Shown: in pieces, positions 1 through 8,687 of the stretch
Position numbering within the stretch: the first letter of the stretch is position 1
Layout of the letters: every line of letters begins with the position of its first letter
Source of the DNA: Phytopseudomonas punonensis
GTDB taxonomy: Bacteria; Pseudomonadota; Gammaproteobacteria; Pseudomonadales; Pseudomonadaceae
Reading direction: 5' to 3'
Assembly (NCBI RefSeq): GCF_900142655.1
Contig: NZ_FRBQ01000006.1
Coordinates: 141,271 to 205,270, forward strand
DNA length: 64,000 bases
The notes under the pieces: model-generated
Databases searched by the model: none
Told to the model about the DNA's origin: nothing
The model's input: only the letters and a program-made list of their open reading frames with translations
Program-made: the position numbers and the translations under genes

Positions 1-1
1 C

Positions 2-370
2 GAGGCCGAAGGCCTGGGCAAGAAGTTCGGCGCGCTGGACGCGCTCAGCGACAACGCCCGCCAGCACGAAGAATTCCGCATGCAGCTGGAGAAGAGCTTC
101 GAGGAGGCCATGGCCGCCATCGCCGCCAACAAGGAAATTGCCAAGGATCAGGCCGAGGTGCTGGCCACCGCGCTGGCCAAGGCGAAGATCGAGATCGTCG
201 GCGGGGAAGGCGACTTCTTCAACTCGTTCGCCAAGTCCCTTTCCGTGGGCAAGGCCATCGAGGGCGTGGTCGGCAAGAGCCCGGTGGTGCAGGACGTGCT
301 CGCGCGTCTGCTGCAGGGCCGCGCCGCCGAAGCCAAGCCGGCTGCGGTGAGCGACAGCGACGCGGTGTAA
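2..370 (+). CDS. Flotillin-like SPFH/band-7 protein, C-terminal end (partial)
   Basis: The reading frame is open from base 2 and ends at TAA 368-370, so only the last 122 residues are present. The visible part is an Ala/Glu/Lys-rich helical stretch followed by a segment reading IEIVGGEGDFFNSF, the kind of C-terminal tail found on bacterial flotillin/YqiK-like proteins. Such proteins form oligomers at the inner membrane and organise membrane microdomains; the SPFH domain itself lies outside the window. It is followed on the same strand by a TerB-like gene and a giant AAA ATPase, a combination reported around PspA/SPFH membrane-stress loci. The family assignment rests on the tail only, so it is probable rather than certain. 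Confidence 0.7.
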   Translation, partial: EAEGLGKKFGALDALSDNARQHEEFRMQLEKSFEEAMAAIAANKEIAKDQAEVLATALAKAKIEIVGGEGDFFNSFAKSLSVGKAIEGVVGKSPVVQDVLARLLQGRAAEAKPAAVSDSDAV

Positions 371-380
371 GCGACGGTGC

Positions 381-412
381 CAGGCGCCAGCCGCTCCGGC
401 TGGCGCCTGTTT
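381..412 (+). terminator. Intercistronic hairpin after the flotillin-like gene
   Basis: A perfect 13-bp stem (381-393 with 397-409) and 3-base loop lie 11 bases past the stop codon and are followed by a short T run. It may terminate or attenuate transcription between the SPFH gene and the TerB-like gene. Confidence 0.5.
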
Positions 413-481
413 CGCGATTCGGTGCGGGCTGCGCCCGCGCTTTCAGGCCATCAGGCCTGCCCCAACTACAAGGAAAGTGGC

Positions 482-721
482 ATGTCGCAATCTAGAGATC
501 ACCTGGAAATGACCTTTCGCAGCATCCAGTGCTTTGCCGATGACGGCCGCCTGGACGCCGCCGAGCTGGGCTCGCTGCTGGACATCGCCGAGCGCGATGG
601 CGTGATCGATGACGACGAGATCCGCGTACTGACGCGCATCATCGCCCGCATCAAGCCCGATGAGCTCGACCCCGCGATGCGCGAGAAACTCGCCGAAATC
701 GCCCGCAAGATCGGTGCCTGA
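482..721 (+). CDS. TerB-like small acidic protein
   Basis: This 79-residue acidic, helical protein carries DDGRLDAAE and ERDGVIDDDE stretches that repeat the 'D-G-x-(hydrophobic)-D/E' rhythm of TerB-like domains, which are thought to bind metal and act at membrane-associated complexes. It is shorter than full TerB (about 150 residues), so it would hold about one repeat pair. The ATG at 482 is chosen over longer upstream frames because AAGGAAAG sits just before it. It lies between an SPFH protein and a large AAA ATPase, the context in which TerB-like domains recur. The exact function is unknown, and metal binding is inferred only from the acidic loops. Confidence 0.65.
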   Translation: MSQSRDHLEMTFRSIQCFADDGRLDAAELGSLLDIAERDGVIDDDEIRVLTRIIARIKPDELDPAMREKLAEIARKIGA

Positions 722-740
722 GCACCGCCTCATCAGTGTC

Positions 741-761
741 GGCCCCGTGCATGACGGGGCC
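741..761 (+). terminator. Short hairpin between the TerB-like and ATPase genes
   Basis: An 8-bp GC-rich perfect stem with a 5-base loop (GGCCCCGT...ACGGGGCC) lies 20 bases after the TerB-like stop. There is no real T run, so it is more likely an mRNA-stability or attenuation hairpin than a strong terminator. Confidence 0.35.
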
Positions 762-793
762 TTGCTTGCAGACCGCGCAGATTCAGGAAGACC

Positions 794-3700
794 ATGATGT
801 CGGACGCCCAGGCCGAAAACACCCAACAGGACATTCTCGACAAGGCCGTTGCCGAAGGCGGCGCCTACGAGGTGCTGCACAAGCGTCTGCAGGAGCAGGG
901 TTTGCGCCTGCGGCGCAGCACCGAAGCGCTCAACGAGCAGCGCTTGCAGGAGTTCGGCAGCAGCCAGATGGAAGTCATTGGCCGGGTGCGCATCCGTACC
1001 GAGAACAACTGCATCGCCCGCGACATCGTGCAGGTCGGTGACTGGTTGCTGTTTGGCTACAACGTGTTCCTGGGCCTGAAGAAGGAAACCGCGGTCGCCG
1101 ACGTGTTCTCGCTCTATCGCCTGGTCGAAGGCAGTGAGGGCTTTGAGGCCGAGTCGATCGCCCTGGATGGCACCTTCCTGAGCCAGAGCGGCTTCGTCAA
1201 CGACTTCAACGAGCTGTACACCTACTACAAGAACACCCGCCTGCTGCAGCTGGCGATCCGCGACGGCAAGCTGCTGGCCAGCTTCCAGATCGGCGAACGG
1301 ATCACCGACATCCGCGTGTTCCGCTGGTCGCTGTCGCTCGACGGCAAACAGGTGCACTACATCGACAACCGTGGCGAGCGCGATATCGCGCTGCCCGCAC
1401 CCTTCGATTTCGAGTGGCAGAAAACCACCCGCGAGATGACGGTCAATGGCCGCCATCCGCACCTGAACATCCTCGACACGGTGTTCGTCGAGACGGTTGG
1501 CGGCGACCTGACCATCAAGGTCGAGAACAACACCGAAAGCGGCCAGGGCATCTACCGCGAAGAGGTGATGGACAAGACCCAGTCGCTGGACGATGCGCAG
1601 ATCGAATATGCCGCCCTGGGCAGCCTGATCCTGCTCAAGGTGCTGCCGTACCGTGAAGAGCAATGGCGCTACCTGGTGTTCAACCGCCTGACCCGCAAGG
1701 TCGAGCGCATCGATGCCATCGGCCTGGCCTGTGTACAGTTGCCCGAAGACCACGGCATCATCTTCCCCGGCGGTTACTACCTGCAGAACGGCGAGCACAA
1801 GACCTTCGAGCAATCGATGGCCGGCATGCGCTTCAAGCGCTCGGTGCGGTCGCCCAACGGCGAGGACGTGCAGTACATCTTCTACCACCCGGGCGAAGGC
1901 CGGGCGGTGCTGCTGACCTATAACATGGTCACCCGCCAGCTGCAGAACCCGATCTTCGGCCACGGCTATGCGCGCCTCGAAGACGGCCGCATGGTGATCT
2001 TCTCCGCCGAGGGCGACGAGCCGACGCGCATCCACCCCATGCAGGTCTGGCAGACACCGTTCGAGAGCGAGGAATACGCCGCCCGCCAACCGGCGCGTAG
2101 CGGCTTCTTCGGGCGCATCGGCAATGCCGAGCTGGTGCGCGGGGTGTCCGACCTGTTCAACCTCAGCCGCGAGATCGACAGCCGTGAAGTGTCGGTGGCG
2201 CGCTACAGCCTGCTGTGCCAGAACACTCGCCGGCTGTTCGATATCTACCACTGGCTGAGCGACCCGCAATGCGCCGAGCTGGCGCCGCTGCTGCGCGAGA
2301 TCGCTGCCACCGGCGAGCTGGTGCTCGACGAGTTCGAGAAGGTCGAGAGCATTCGCCAGCAGTCCGCCGCGGCCATGGCCGAGGCCGAAAACCGGCAGAA
2401 GGCGCTGCTCGAAAGCGTGCGTTCGGATACCTGGGACAAGGTCGAGCAATACGTCGAAGCGCTCAATGCGATCACCGCCCAGCGTGGCCAGCTGCTGACC
2501 ATCCGCGACTATCGCTACATCGACGTGGCGCGCATCGACACCATGGAAACCGCGCTGCTCGAGGCCCGCGACCAGACCGCCGCGGCCACCTCGCGCTTTC
2601 TCGCCGGCGACGCCGCGCTGCAGCCCTATCACCACAACCTGCAACTGCTCGACGAGCAGGCGCAGAAGGCCGAGAGCGTCGCGCAACTGGCCGAGCCGCT
2701 GGCCAGCCTCCACGAGATGGCTGGCAATCTGGACATGCTGTCCGGCCTGATGGCCTCGCTGCAGATCGACGATGCCACCGAGCGCACGCGCATCGTCGAC
2801 GCCATTTCCGAGGTGTATGCCAAGCTCAACCAGGCCAAGGCGCGCGCCGAGCAGCGCCGCAAGGGCCTGGGGTCGGCGGAAACCGTGGCGCAGTTCGGCG
2901 CCCAGTTCAAGCTGTTCAGCCAGAGCATCACCAATGCCCTGGCGTTGGCCCAGGATCCCGAGCGCTGCGACGAGCAGTTGTCGCGGTTGTTGGTACAGCT
3001 CGAGGAGCTGGAGAGCCAGTTCGGCGATCACGAGCAGTTTCTCGGCGACATCCTGGCCAAGCGCGAGGAGTTGCTGGAAACCTTCGAGGCGCACAAGCAG
3101 AGCCTGCTCGACGAACGCCAGCGCAAGGCCCAGGGCCTGCTCGACGCCGCGCGGCGGATTCTCGACAGCCTTGGTCGACGCACCGCCAAGCTTACCGAGG
3201 CTCAGGAGCTCAACGCCTTCTTCGCCGCCGACCCGCTGATTCTCAAGCTGCGCGAACTGGCCGAGCGCCTGCGCGAGCTCAAGGACAGCGTCAAGGCCGA
3301 TGACGTCGAGGCGCGCCTCAAGGCCGCTCGCGACCAGGCAGTGCGTGCGCTGCGCGACAAGAGCGAACTGTTCGAGGCCGGTGGTGACGTCATCAAGCTG
3401 GGGCCGCGCCACCGTTTCGCGGTTAACACCCAGGAACTCGACCTGACCCTGTTGCCGCGTGGCGACGGCTTGTTCCTGCACCTGACCGGTACCGATTTCC
3501 TCGAGCCGCTGCACGATGCCGGGCTCGAGGGCCTGCGCGATTACTGGCAGGTCAGCCTGGAGTCCGAATCGGCGGCGCTGTATCGCGGCGAATACCTGGC
3601 CGGCCTGGTGCTCGACGCTGCGCTACGCAATAGCGACGGCCTGAGCCTGGATCAGCTCAAGGCGCACATGAGCCAGCCCGACGAGTTGATCAAGCGCATC

Positions 3701-6025
3701 CGCGAATTTGCCGCGCCGCGTTACAAGGAGGGTTACCAGAAGGGCATCCATGATCAGGACGCCATGGCCATTCTGCTGCGCCTGCTGACGCTGCGCGAGG
3801 CGGCTGGTCTGTTGATCTATTCGCCACGGGCCCGCGGCCTGGCGCTGTTCTTCTGGAACCGCTGGCGCGAAGACGCGGAGGCTGCCCACTGGCCGGAGCG
3901 TGCCCGTACCTGTGCCAACATCCGCCAGCTGTTCGGCCGTGACGAGGGTATCCGCCAGCTGCGCGAGGACGTGCTCAAGGCGCTGCACGGTTTTCTCGTC
4001 CGCCACCCGATGCCGTTCGACGCTGCCCTGCAGCGTGAGGCGGCCGAGTACCTGGTGGAAGAACTGGCCGCCCCGCGCATCGAGTTCGTGGTCAGCAAAT
4101 ATGCCCGCGAGCTGTTCGATGGCCTGCGTCAGCACCTGGAGGCCGCCCATATGTGGGAGGGCTACCTGCAGGCCCAGGAGCGCCTGCGCGGGCGCCCGGA
4201 CCAGCGCTGGGCGTTGGCCGAGAACTGGCTGCAGGCCTATTGCGCGCAGCAGGACCGGGAACATCTGCAGGCGTACGTTGCCGAGGCTGTGGCCCTTGGG
4301 CTGATCGACAGCGACGTGCCGCTGCGGGTTACCGAGGCGGACCTGCAGGTGCGCGTCGAGGGGCTGCTCGGCGATCACCCGCGCATTCAGGACGGTACCC
4401 TGAATTTTGCCCTGCACGATTTCTTCCAGCGCCTGCGCCACCACCGCGAAACCTTCCTGCCCGAGCTGCAGCGCTACCAGAGCCTGCGCCAGGAGGTGGT
4501 CAACCGCGAGCGTACGGCGCTGCGCCTGAGCGAGTTCAAGCCACGGCCGCTGTCGTCGTTCGTGCGCAACAAGCTGATCAACGATGTTTACCTGGGCTTT
4601 ATCGGCGACAACCTGGCCAAGCAAATGGGCACCGCCGGGGAGAACAAACGCACCGACCTGATGGGCCTGCTGATGCTCATCTCGCCGCCCGGCTACGGCA
4701 AGACCACGCTGATGGAGTACGTGGCCCATCGCCTCGGCCTGATCTTCATGAAGATCAACGGCCCGGCCCTCGGCCACGTGGTGCGCTCCATCGACCCGGC
4801 CCAGGCGCCGGATGCCACCTCGCGCCAGGAGCTGGAAAAGCTCAACCTGGCGCTGGAAATGGGCAACAACGTGATGCTCTATGTCGATGACATCCAGCAT
4901 ACCCACCCGGAGTTCCTGCAGAAGTTCATCTCGCTGTGCGACGGCACGCGGCGCATCGAGGGCGTGTGGAAGGGCCACACCAAGACCTACGACATGCGTG
5001 GCAAGAAGTTCTGCGTGGTGATGAGCGGCAACCCGTACACCGAGTCCGGCGATGTGTTCAAGATCCCCGACATGCTCGCCAACCGTGCCGACATCTACAA
5101 CCTGGGCGATACCCTGGGCGGCATGCAGGAAGCCTTTGCGCTGTCCTACATCGAGAACAGCCTGACCTCCAACCCGGTGCTGGCGCCGCTGGCCACCCGC
5201 GAGATGGCCGACGTTTACCGTTTCGTTGCCAAGGCCGAGGGCAAGCCGTTCTCCGCCAACGAGCTGTCGCACAGCTACAGCGGCGCCGAGATCAACGAGA
5301 TCGTCGCCACCCTGCAGCGCCTGATGCAGGTGCGCGACGTAGTCGGCCGGGTCAACCAGCAATACATCGTCAGTGCCGCCCAGGCCGACAGCTACCGCAC
5401 CGAGCCACCGTTCAAGCTGCAGGGCAGCTACCGCAACATGAACAAGATGGCCGAGAAGATCAGCTCGGTAATGAACGACGCCGAGCTGCTGCAACTGATC
5501 GCCGACCACTACCAGGGCGAATCGCAGCTACTCACCACCGGCGCCGAGGAAAACCTGCTCAAGCTCGCCGAGCTGCGTGGCAACCAGACGCCCGAGCAGC
5601 TCGAGCGCTGGACGCAGATCAAGCGCGACTTCATGCGCAACAAGGCCATGGGCGGCAGCGACTCGGACATCGGCGCCCGCGTGGTGGCCCAGCTCAATGA
5701 CCTGGTCGAGGGCGTGCGCGGCCTGGCTCGCAGTGAGCCTGCAGCACCTGCAGCCGTGCCCTGGCAAGAGCTGCTGGCTGGCCTGGAGCGCCTGCGCGAA
5801 GTGCAGCCGAAGGTGGAGGTGGCCGTGCAGGCGCAACCGCAACCTGGCGTGCAGGCGCTGCTCGAACGGCTTGCCGATGGCCTGCAGGACGGCGTGGTGC
5901 CGCTGATCAACGCCATGGACAAGAAGATCGACATCGACCTGGGTACCCACAAGCGCATGGGCGACATGGCCCAGCAGCTGCGTGAGATCGCCCGGATGAT
6001 GGGGCAGGGCGGCGAGGCGCCGTGA
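794..6025 (+). CDS. Giant AAA ATPase of the 'DNA repair ATPase' (DUF3686) type
   Basis: This 1743-residue cytoplasmic protein has three visible parts. The N-terminal ~450 residues are beta-rich, like the DUF3686 region of proteins annotated 'ATPase involved in DNA repair'. A long charged helical/coiled-coil middle spans about 480-900. A C-terminal AAA module has Walker A SPPGYGKTT (S1297-T1305, lysine 1303) and Walker B VMLYVDD (1360-1366). No membrane segment is visible. The annotated DNA-repair role is historical and not shown by the sequence; an AAA remodelling role at the membrane fits the neighbours equally well (SPFH and TerB-like upstream, rhomboid and PLD downstream). Its stop overlaps the rhomboid start (GTGA at 6022-6025), implying translational coupling. 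A longer start is unlikely; the second ATG at 797 is an alternative. Confidence 0.85.
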   Translation: MMSDAQAENTQQDILDKAVAEGGAYEVLHKRLQEQGLRLRRSTEALNEQRLQEFGSSQMEVIGRVRIRTENNCIARDIVQVGDWLLFGYNVFLGLKKETAVADVFSLYRLVEGSEGFEAESIALDGTFLSQSGFVNDFNELYTYYKNTRLLQLAIRDGKLLASFQIGERITDIRVFRWSLSLDGKQVHYIDNRGERDIALPAPFDFEWQKTTREMTVNGRHPHLNILDTVFVETVGGDLTIKVENNTESGQGIYREEVMDKTQSLDDAQIEYAALGSLILLKVLPYREEQWRYLVFNRLTRKVERIDAIGLACVQLPEDHGIIFPGGYYLQNGEHKTFEQSMAGMRFKRSVRSPNGEDVQYIFYHPGEGRAVLLTYNMVTRQLQNPIFGHGYARLEDGRMVIFSAEGDEPTRIHPMQVWQTPFESEEYAARQPARSGFFGRIGNAELVRGVSDLFNLSREIDSREVSVARYSLLCQNTRRLFDIYHWLSDPQCAELAPLLREIAATGELVLDEFEKVESIRQQSAAAMAEAENRQKALLESVRSDTWDKVEQYVEALNAITAQRGQLLTIRDYRYIDVARIDTMETALLEARDQTAAATSRFLAGDAALQPYHHNLQLLDEQAQKAESVAQLAEPLASLHEMAGNLDMLSGLMASLQIDDATERTRIVDAISEVYAKLNQAKARAEQRRKGLGSAETVAQFGAQFKLFSQSITNALALAQDPERCDEQLSRLLVQLEELESQFGDHEQFLGDILAKREELLETFEAHKQSLLDERQRKAQGLLDAARRILDSLGRRTAKLTEAQELNAFFAADPLILKLRELAERLRELKDSVKADDVEARLKAARDQAVRALRDKSELFEAGGDVIKLGPRHRFAVNTQELDLTLLPRGDGLFLHLTGTDFLEPLHDAGLEGLRDYWQVSLESESAALYRGEYLAGLVLDAALRNSDGLSLDQLKAHMSQPDELIKRIREFAAPRYKEGYQKGIHDQDAMAILLRLLTLREAAGLLIYSPRARGLALFFWNRWREDAEAAHWPERARTCANIRQLFGRDEGIRQLREDVLKALHGFLVRHPMPFDAALQREAAEYLVEELAAPRIEFVVSKYARELFDGLRQHLEAAHMWEGYLQAQERLRGRPDQRWALAENWLQAYCAQQDREHLQAYVAEAVALGLIDSDVPLRVTEADLQVRVEGLLGDHPRIQDGTLNFALHDFFQRLRHHRETFLPELQRYQSLRQEVVNRERTALRLSEFKPRPLSSFVRNKLINDVYLGFIGDNLAKQMGTAGENKRTDLMGLLMLISPPGYGKTTLMEYVAHRLGLIFMKINGPALGHVVRSIDPAQAPDATSRQELEKLNLALEMGNNVMLYVDDIQHTHPEFLQKFISLCDGTRRIEGVWKGHTKTYDMRGKKFCVVMSGNPYTESGDVFKIPDMLANRADIYNLGDTLGGMQEAFALSYIENSLTSNPVLAPLATREMADVYRFVAKAEGKPFSANELSHSYSGAEINEIVATLQRLMQVRDVVGRVNQQYIVSAAQADSYRTEPPFKLQGSYRNMNKMAEKISSVMNDAELLQLIADHYQGESQLLTTGAEENLLKLAELRGNQTPEQLERWTQIKRDFMRNKAMGGSDSDIGARVVAQLNDLVEGVRGLARSEPAAPAAVPWQELLAGLERLREVQPKVEVAVQAQPQPGVQALLERLADGLQDGVVPLINAMDKKIDIDLGTHKRMGDMAQQLREIARMMGQGGEAP

Positions 6026-6600
6026 CGCTCTGGCTGTTGCCGCGCCTGAAGCTGCTGTTCGGCATCGCCGCGGTGATGGTCGTGCTGCAACTGATCAATA
6101 GCCTGGACGGTTACAGCCTCAATCGCTTCGGGCTGATCCCCCGGGAGCTCCAGGCACTGCCAGGCATCCTGCTGGCGCCCTGGTTGCACGGCAGCTGGCT
6201 GCACCTGTTCGGTAACCTCAGCGGCTTCATGGTACTGGGCGCCCTGGCGCTGCTGGAGTCGCGCGGAGAGTTCATCCGCGCCAGCCTGTTCATCATCGTT
6301 GCCAGTGGGGTGTTGGTCTGGCTGTTCGGCCGTCCGGGCATCCATGTCGGCTCCAGCGGCTGGTTGTTCGGTTTGTGGGGCCTGCTGCTGGGCCGCGCCT
6401 GGTTTCGCCGCAGCCTTGCCGACCTGCTATTGGCCGCCCTGGCGCTGGTGCTCTACGGCGGCTTCTTCTACGGGTTGCTGCCCCAGCAGGGTGTGTCGTT
6501 CGAATATCACCTGACCGGCGCGCTGTGCGGCGGTCTGTATGCCTCATGGCAACGCGGCGGCCAGAAACGTCGCACCCGAAAACGGACTCGACAGGGTTAA
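6022..6600 (+). CDS. Rhomboid family intramembrane serine protease
   Basis: The 192-residue protein is strongly hydrophobic with about six membrane segments. It holds the rhomboid signature: HxxxN (H61-N65, in HLFGN) in an early helix, the catalytic GxSG (G110-S-S112-G113) and a later catalytic histidine H163 in EYHLTG. Rhomboids cleave substrates within or next to a membrane helix. The start is the GTG at 6022 that overlaps the ATPase stop; no other start keeps the first helix. A basic tail (KRRTRKRTRQG) should lie in the cytoplasm. The PLD gene starts two bases after its stop, so ATPase, rhomboid and PLD form one translational unit. The substrate is unknown. Confidence 0.88.
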   Translation: MTLWLLPRLKLLFGIAAVMVVLQLINSLDGYSLNRFGLIPRELQALPGILLAPWLHGSWLHLFGNLSGFMVLGALALLESRGEFIRASLFIIVASGVLVWLFGRPGIHVGSSGWLFGLWGLLLGRAWFRRSLADLLLAALALVLYGGFFYGLLPQQGVSFEYHLTGALCGGLYASWQRGGQKRRTRKRTRQG

Positions 6601-6602
6601 AA

Positions 6603-7289
6603 ATGGATTTCAATCGCCTCGACCAGCACCTGCGTGACAGCCTCGTAGACCTCAAACTCAGCAACGAGGAGCGCGACGAGCTGCGCGAGCTGGGCAATGA
6701 TCTGACACCCGATCAGGTGCGTTACATGCGCAACCGCGCCTTTGATCTGGTGCGCGAGCTGATCACCGACCCGGGCAATGCCATGTCGGCCCTGAAATGG
6801 CTGGAGCAGGTGATCAAGACCCTGGAAGTGCGCTGTTCACCGCTGCGCGGCCAGAGCAGTGCGCATTTCAGCCCCGGCGAAAGCTGCCGCCAGCGCATCC
6901 GTGACCTGTGCCGCCAGGCCAAGGAATCGGTGGACGTGTGCGTGTACACCATTTCCGATGACCAGCTCAGCGACGAGCTGATCGCTGTGCACCGCCGTGG
7001 CCTTGCCGTGCGCATCATCAGTGACAACGAGAAACGCTTCGACGCCGGCAGTGATGTCCAGCAGCTGATCGATTCGGGCGTGCCGCTGCGCATCGACAAC
7101 AGCCCGTTTCACATGCACCACAAGTTCGCCCTGTTCGACGGTCGCCTGCTGCTCAACGGCAGCTTCAACTGGACGCGCAGCGCCAGCACCAGCAACGAGG
7201 AAAACCTGCTGGTGACCGACGATCCTCATCTGGTCGCCGAGTACCGCCGCGAGTTCGAGATGCTTTGGGAGCGCTACCGCCCGAGCTAA
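6603..7289 (+). CDS. Phospholipase D-fold nuclease/lipase-like protein, single HKD motif
   Basis: The 228-residue protein has a helical N-terminal ~85 residues of unknown type and then a PLD-fold domain with one HKD motif (H172-x-K174-x4-D179), followed by GSFNWT. One motif per chain is typical of Nuc-type endonucleases and mitochondrial-PLD-like enzymes, which act as dimers on nucleic acid or cardiolipin. No signal peptide is seen, so a cytoplasmic or membrane-peripheral site is likely. The ATG at 6603 lies two bases after the rhomboid stop. Its TAA stop overlaps the first base of a repeat element. Whether the substrate is nucleic acid or phospholipid cannot be read from the motif; the membrane-linked neighbours make a lipid role worth testing. 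Confidence 0.85.
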   Translation: MDFNRLDQHLRDSLVDLKLSNEERDELRELGNDLTPDQVRYMRNRAFDLVRELITDPGNAMSALKWLEQVIKTLEVRCSPLRGQSSAHFSPGESCRQRIRDLCRQAKESVDVCVYTISDDQLSDELIAVHRRGLAVRIISDNEKRFDAGSDVQQLIDSGVPLRIDNSPFHMHHKFALFDGRLLLNGSFNWTRSASTSNEENLLVTDDPHLVAEYRREFEMLWERYRPS

Positions 7290-7534
7290 GAGCCTGTTCA
7301 CGATCTGCTGCGCGTCGGCGCTCCTGCGTTAAAAACAAGCTGGATTGCCAGCCCAGTCGGAAAGCCGCTTGCGGCTAACGCACTTTAGTGCGGCCCCGAA
7401 GGGGCGAGCGGAGCGAGTAATGCTCATTTACAGCTCGTAAACTCGCGTGCGAGCCCAGTCCGCTTCCTCGCTTGTTTTTGTGGGGCCGCCTAGGCCTTGT
7501 AACGCTCTAGCTCGCGAAATCGTGAACAGGCTCT
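7289..7534. repeat. Intergenic element A with terminal inverted repeats
   Basis: A 246-bp element is bounded by a perfect 16-bp inverted repeat, AGAGCCTGTTCACGAT (7289-7304) and its complement (7519-7534). Inside, a second pair (AAAAACAAGC near 7332 and GCTTGTTTTT near 7470) and several small stems make it a long imperfect palindrome. It fills the gap between the PLD gene (+) and the DUF2157-like gene (-): its first base is the last base of the PLD stop codon, and its right end is 6 bases from the other stop. The same ends recur at 46977, 55967 and 58311. No ORF is convincing in it. Confidence 0.85.
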
Positions 7535-7540
7535 GATCGC

Positions 7541-8581
7541 TCAGCGGCGCAGTGCCGGCAGCAGCGCCAGCAGGCCGGCGGGTAGCTGGCGACGCAGCGC
7601 GTTGCTCATCGCCTCCCGGCGTTTCTGATAGAGCAGCCCGAGGCCCATCACGCCAAGACCGATCAGGCTGACCACCACCGGGAACAGCAGCGAGTCCTCG
7701 AACACGTCGTGGGCCAGGTAGCCGAGATAACCGGCCACGCCCAGGGCGCCGAAGACCATGAACAGTGGGCGTCGCAGTAGTACGGCGAGGCCGATCAGGC
7801 CCAGGTTGATCAGGCAGTACAGCAGCTTGCCGAACTCGCTGCCGCTGTCCATCAGACTCAGGCCGCCCCAGAAGGCGCTCAGCCCTGCCAGATAACCCCA
7901 GAAGGCGAAATCCTGTTTGCTGCGCCCGTCCACCAGCAAGCTGGCTAGCAGGATCACCAGGCCGAACCACAGCGATACGTCGCGTCGCTGCTCCCAGCTG
8001 AAATATTCGCCATGCAGCAGTTCGCTCAGGTCCATCGACATGAACCACAGCGCCACGGCGATCGGCATGACGATGAACGGGAAGGGCAGCAGGCGCAGTA
8101 CCAGCAGGCCGACCAGCACGGTCGCCACTTCCATCACCAGCCAGCCGCCCTGTACGTAGCGGTAGTAGTCGACGTAGTCCGACTGGGCGTCGTCCATGGG
8201 CCAGGTGCCGAACAGCCGTTGCCCGGCGAACACCACCAGTGGCGTGAGGCTCACTGCCACGGCGCCCAGCAGGCCGCCGGGAATCGGCTGGCCGCGGCAC
8301 CACAGGCTGCGTCCGCCGAGCAGGAACAGCAGCAGGTAGGCCGAACTGATCACCAGCAGCGCCCCGTCGCCGATGCTCATCCAGGCTTCGGTCATCAGCC
8401 AGCCCATGGCACCCATGATCAGCAGCGCGCCGAAGTAATAGGCGATGTGGGAGAGCTGGAAGCTGGGGCGCTCGCTGGGCGCCTGGCGCAGAAACTCCAG
8501 CAGCGCCTGATCCTGTCCAGGCTGTAGAACGCCGGCTTGCACGGCGCGGCTCAGGTCACTGCTGTCGATTTTCAGAGTCAT
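7541..8581 (-). CDS. DUF2157-like multi-pass membrane protein
   Basis: The 346-residue protein has a soluble N-terminal ~60 residues (DLSRAVQAGVLQ..., the style of the DUF2157 N-terminus) followed by about ten hydrophobic segments to near the C-terminus. It should be an inner-membrane protein; no catalytic motif is visible and the function is unknown. The start at MTLKIDSS is chosen because GGGGA precedes it and the upstream in-frame extension is low-complexity and unlike protein. It stands alone, with the rhlB gene upstream on the same strand 106 bases away. The DUF assignment is by general resemblance only. Confidence 0.7.
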   Translation of the reverse strand: MTLKIDSSDLSRAVQAGVLQPGQDQALLEFLRQAPSERPSFQLSHIAYYFGALLIMGAMGWLMTEAWMSIGDGALLVISSAYLLLFLLGGRSLWCRGQPIPGGLLGAVAVSLTPLVVFAGQRLFGTWPMDDAQSDYVDYYRYVQGGWLVMEVATVLVGLLVLRLLPFPFIVMPIAVALWFMSMDLSELLHGEYFSWEQRRDVSLWFGLVILLASLLVDGRSKQDFAFWGYLAGLSAFWGGLSLMDSGSEFGKLLYCLINLGLIGLAVLLRRPLFMVFGALGVAGYLGYLAHDVFEDSLLFPVVVSLIGLGVMGLGLLYQKRREAMSNALRRQLPAGLLALLPALRR

Positions 8582-8687
8582 GGGTGCGTCCCCGCTGGCG
8601 TGACGTCCTGTCGGCCCGTCTGGGGCAGGGCGCTGGTGAGGCTGTTCGGCCAGGGCGAGTGGGCGCCCTGGCGTGCTAACGTGGTTG

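Noticed and set aside
443..3514. 1023-residue minus-strand ORF opposite the giant ATPase
   Set aside because: Antisense shadow of a GC-rich coding gene; composition is rich in V, L, Q, H and G with no family motif.
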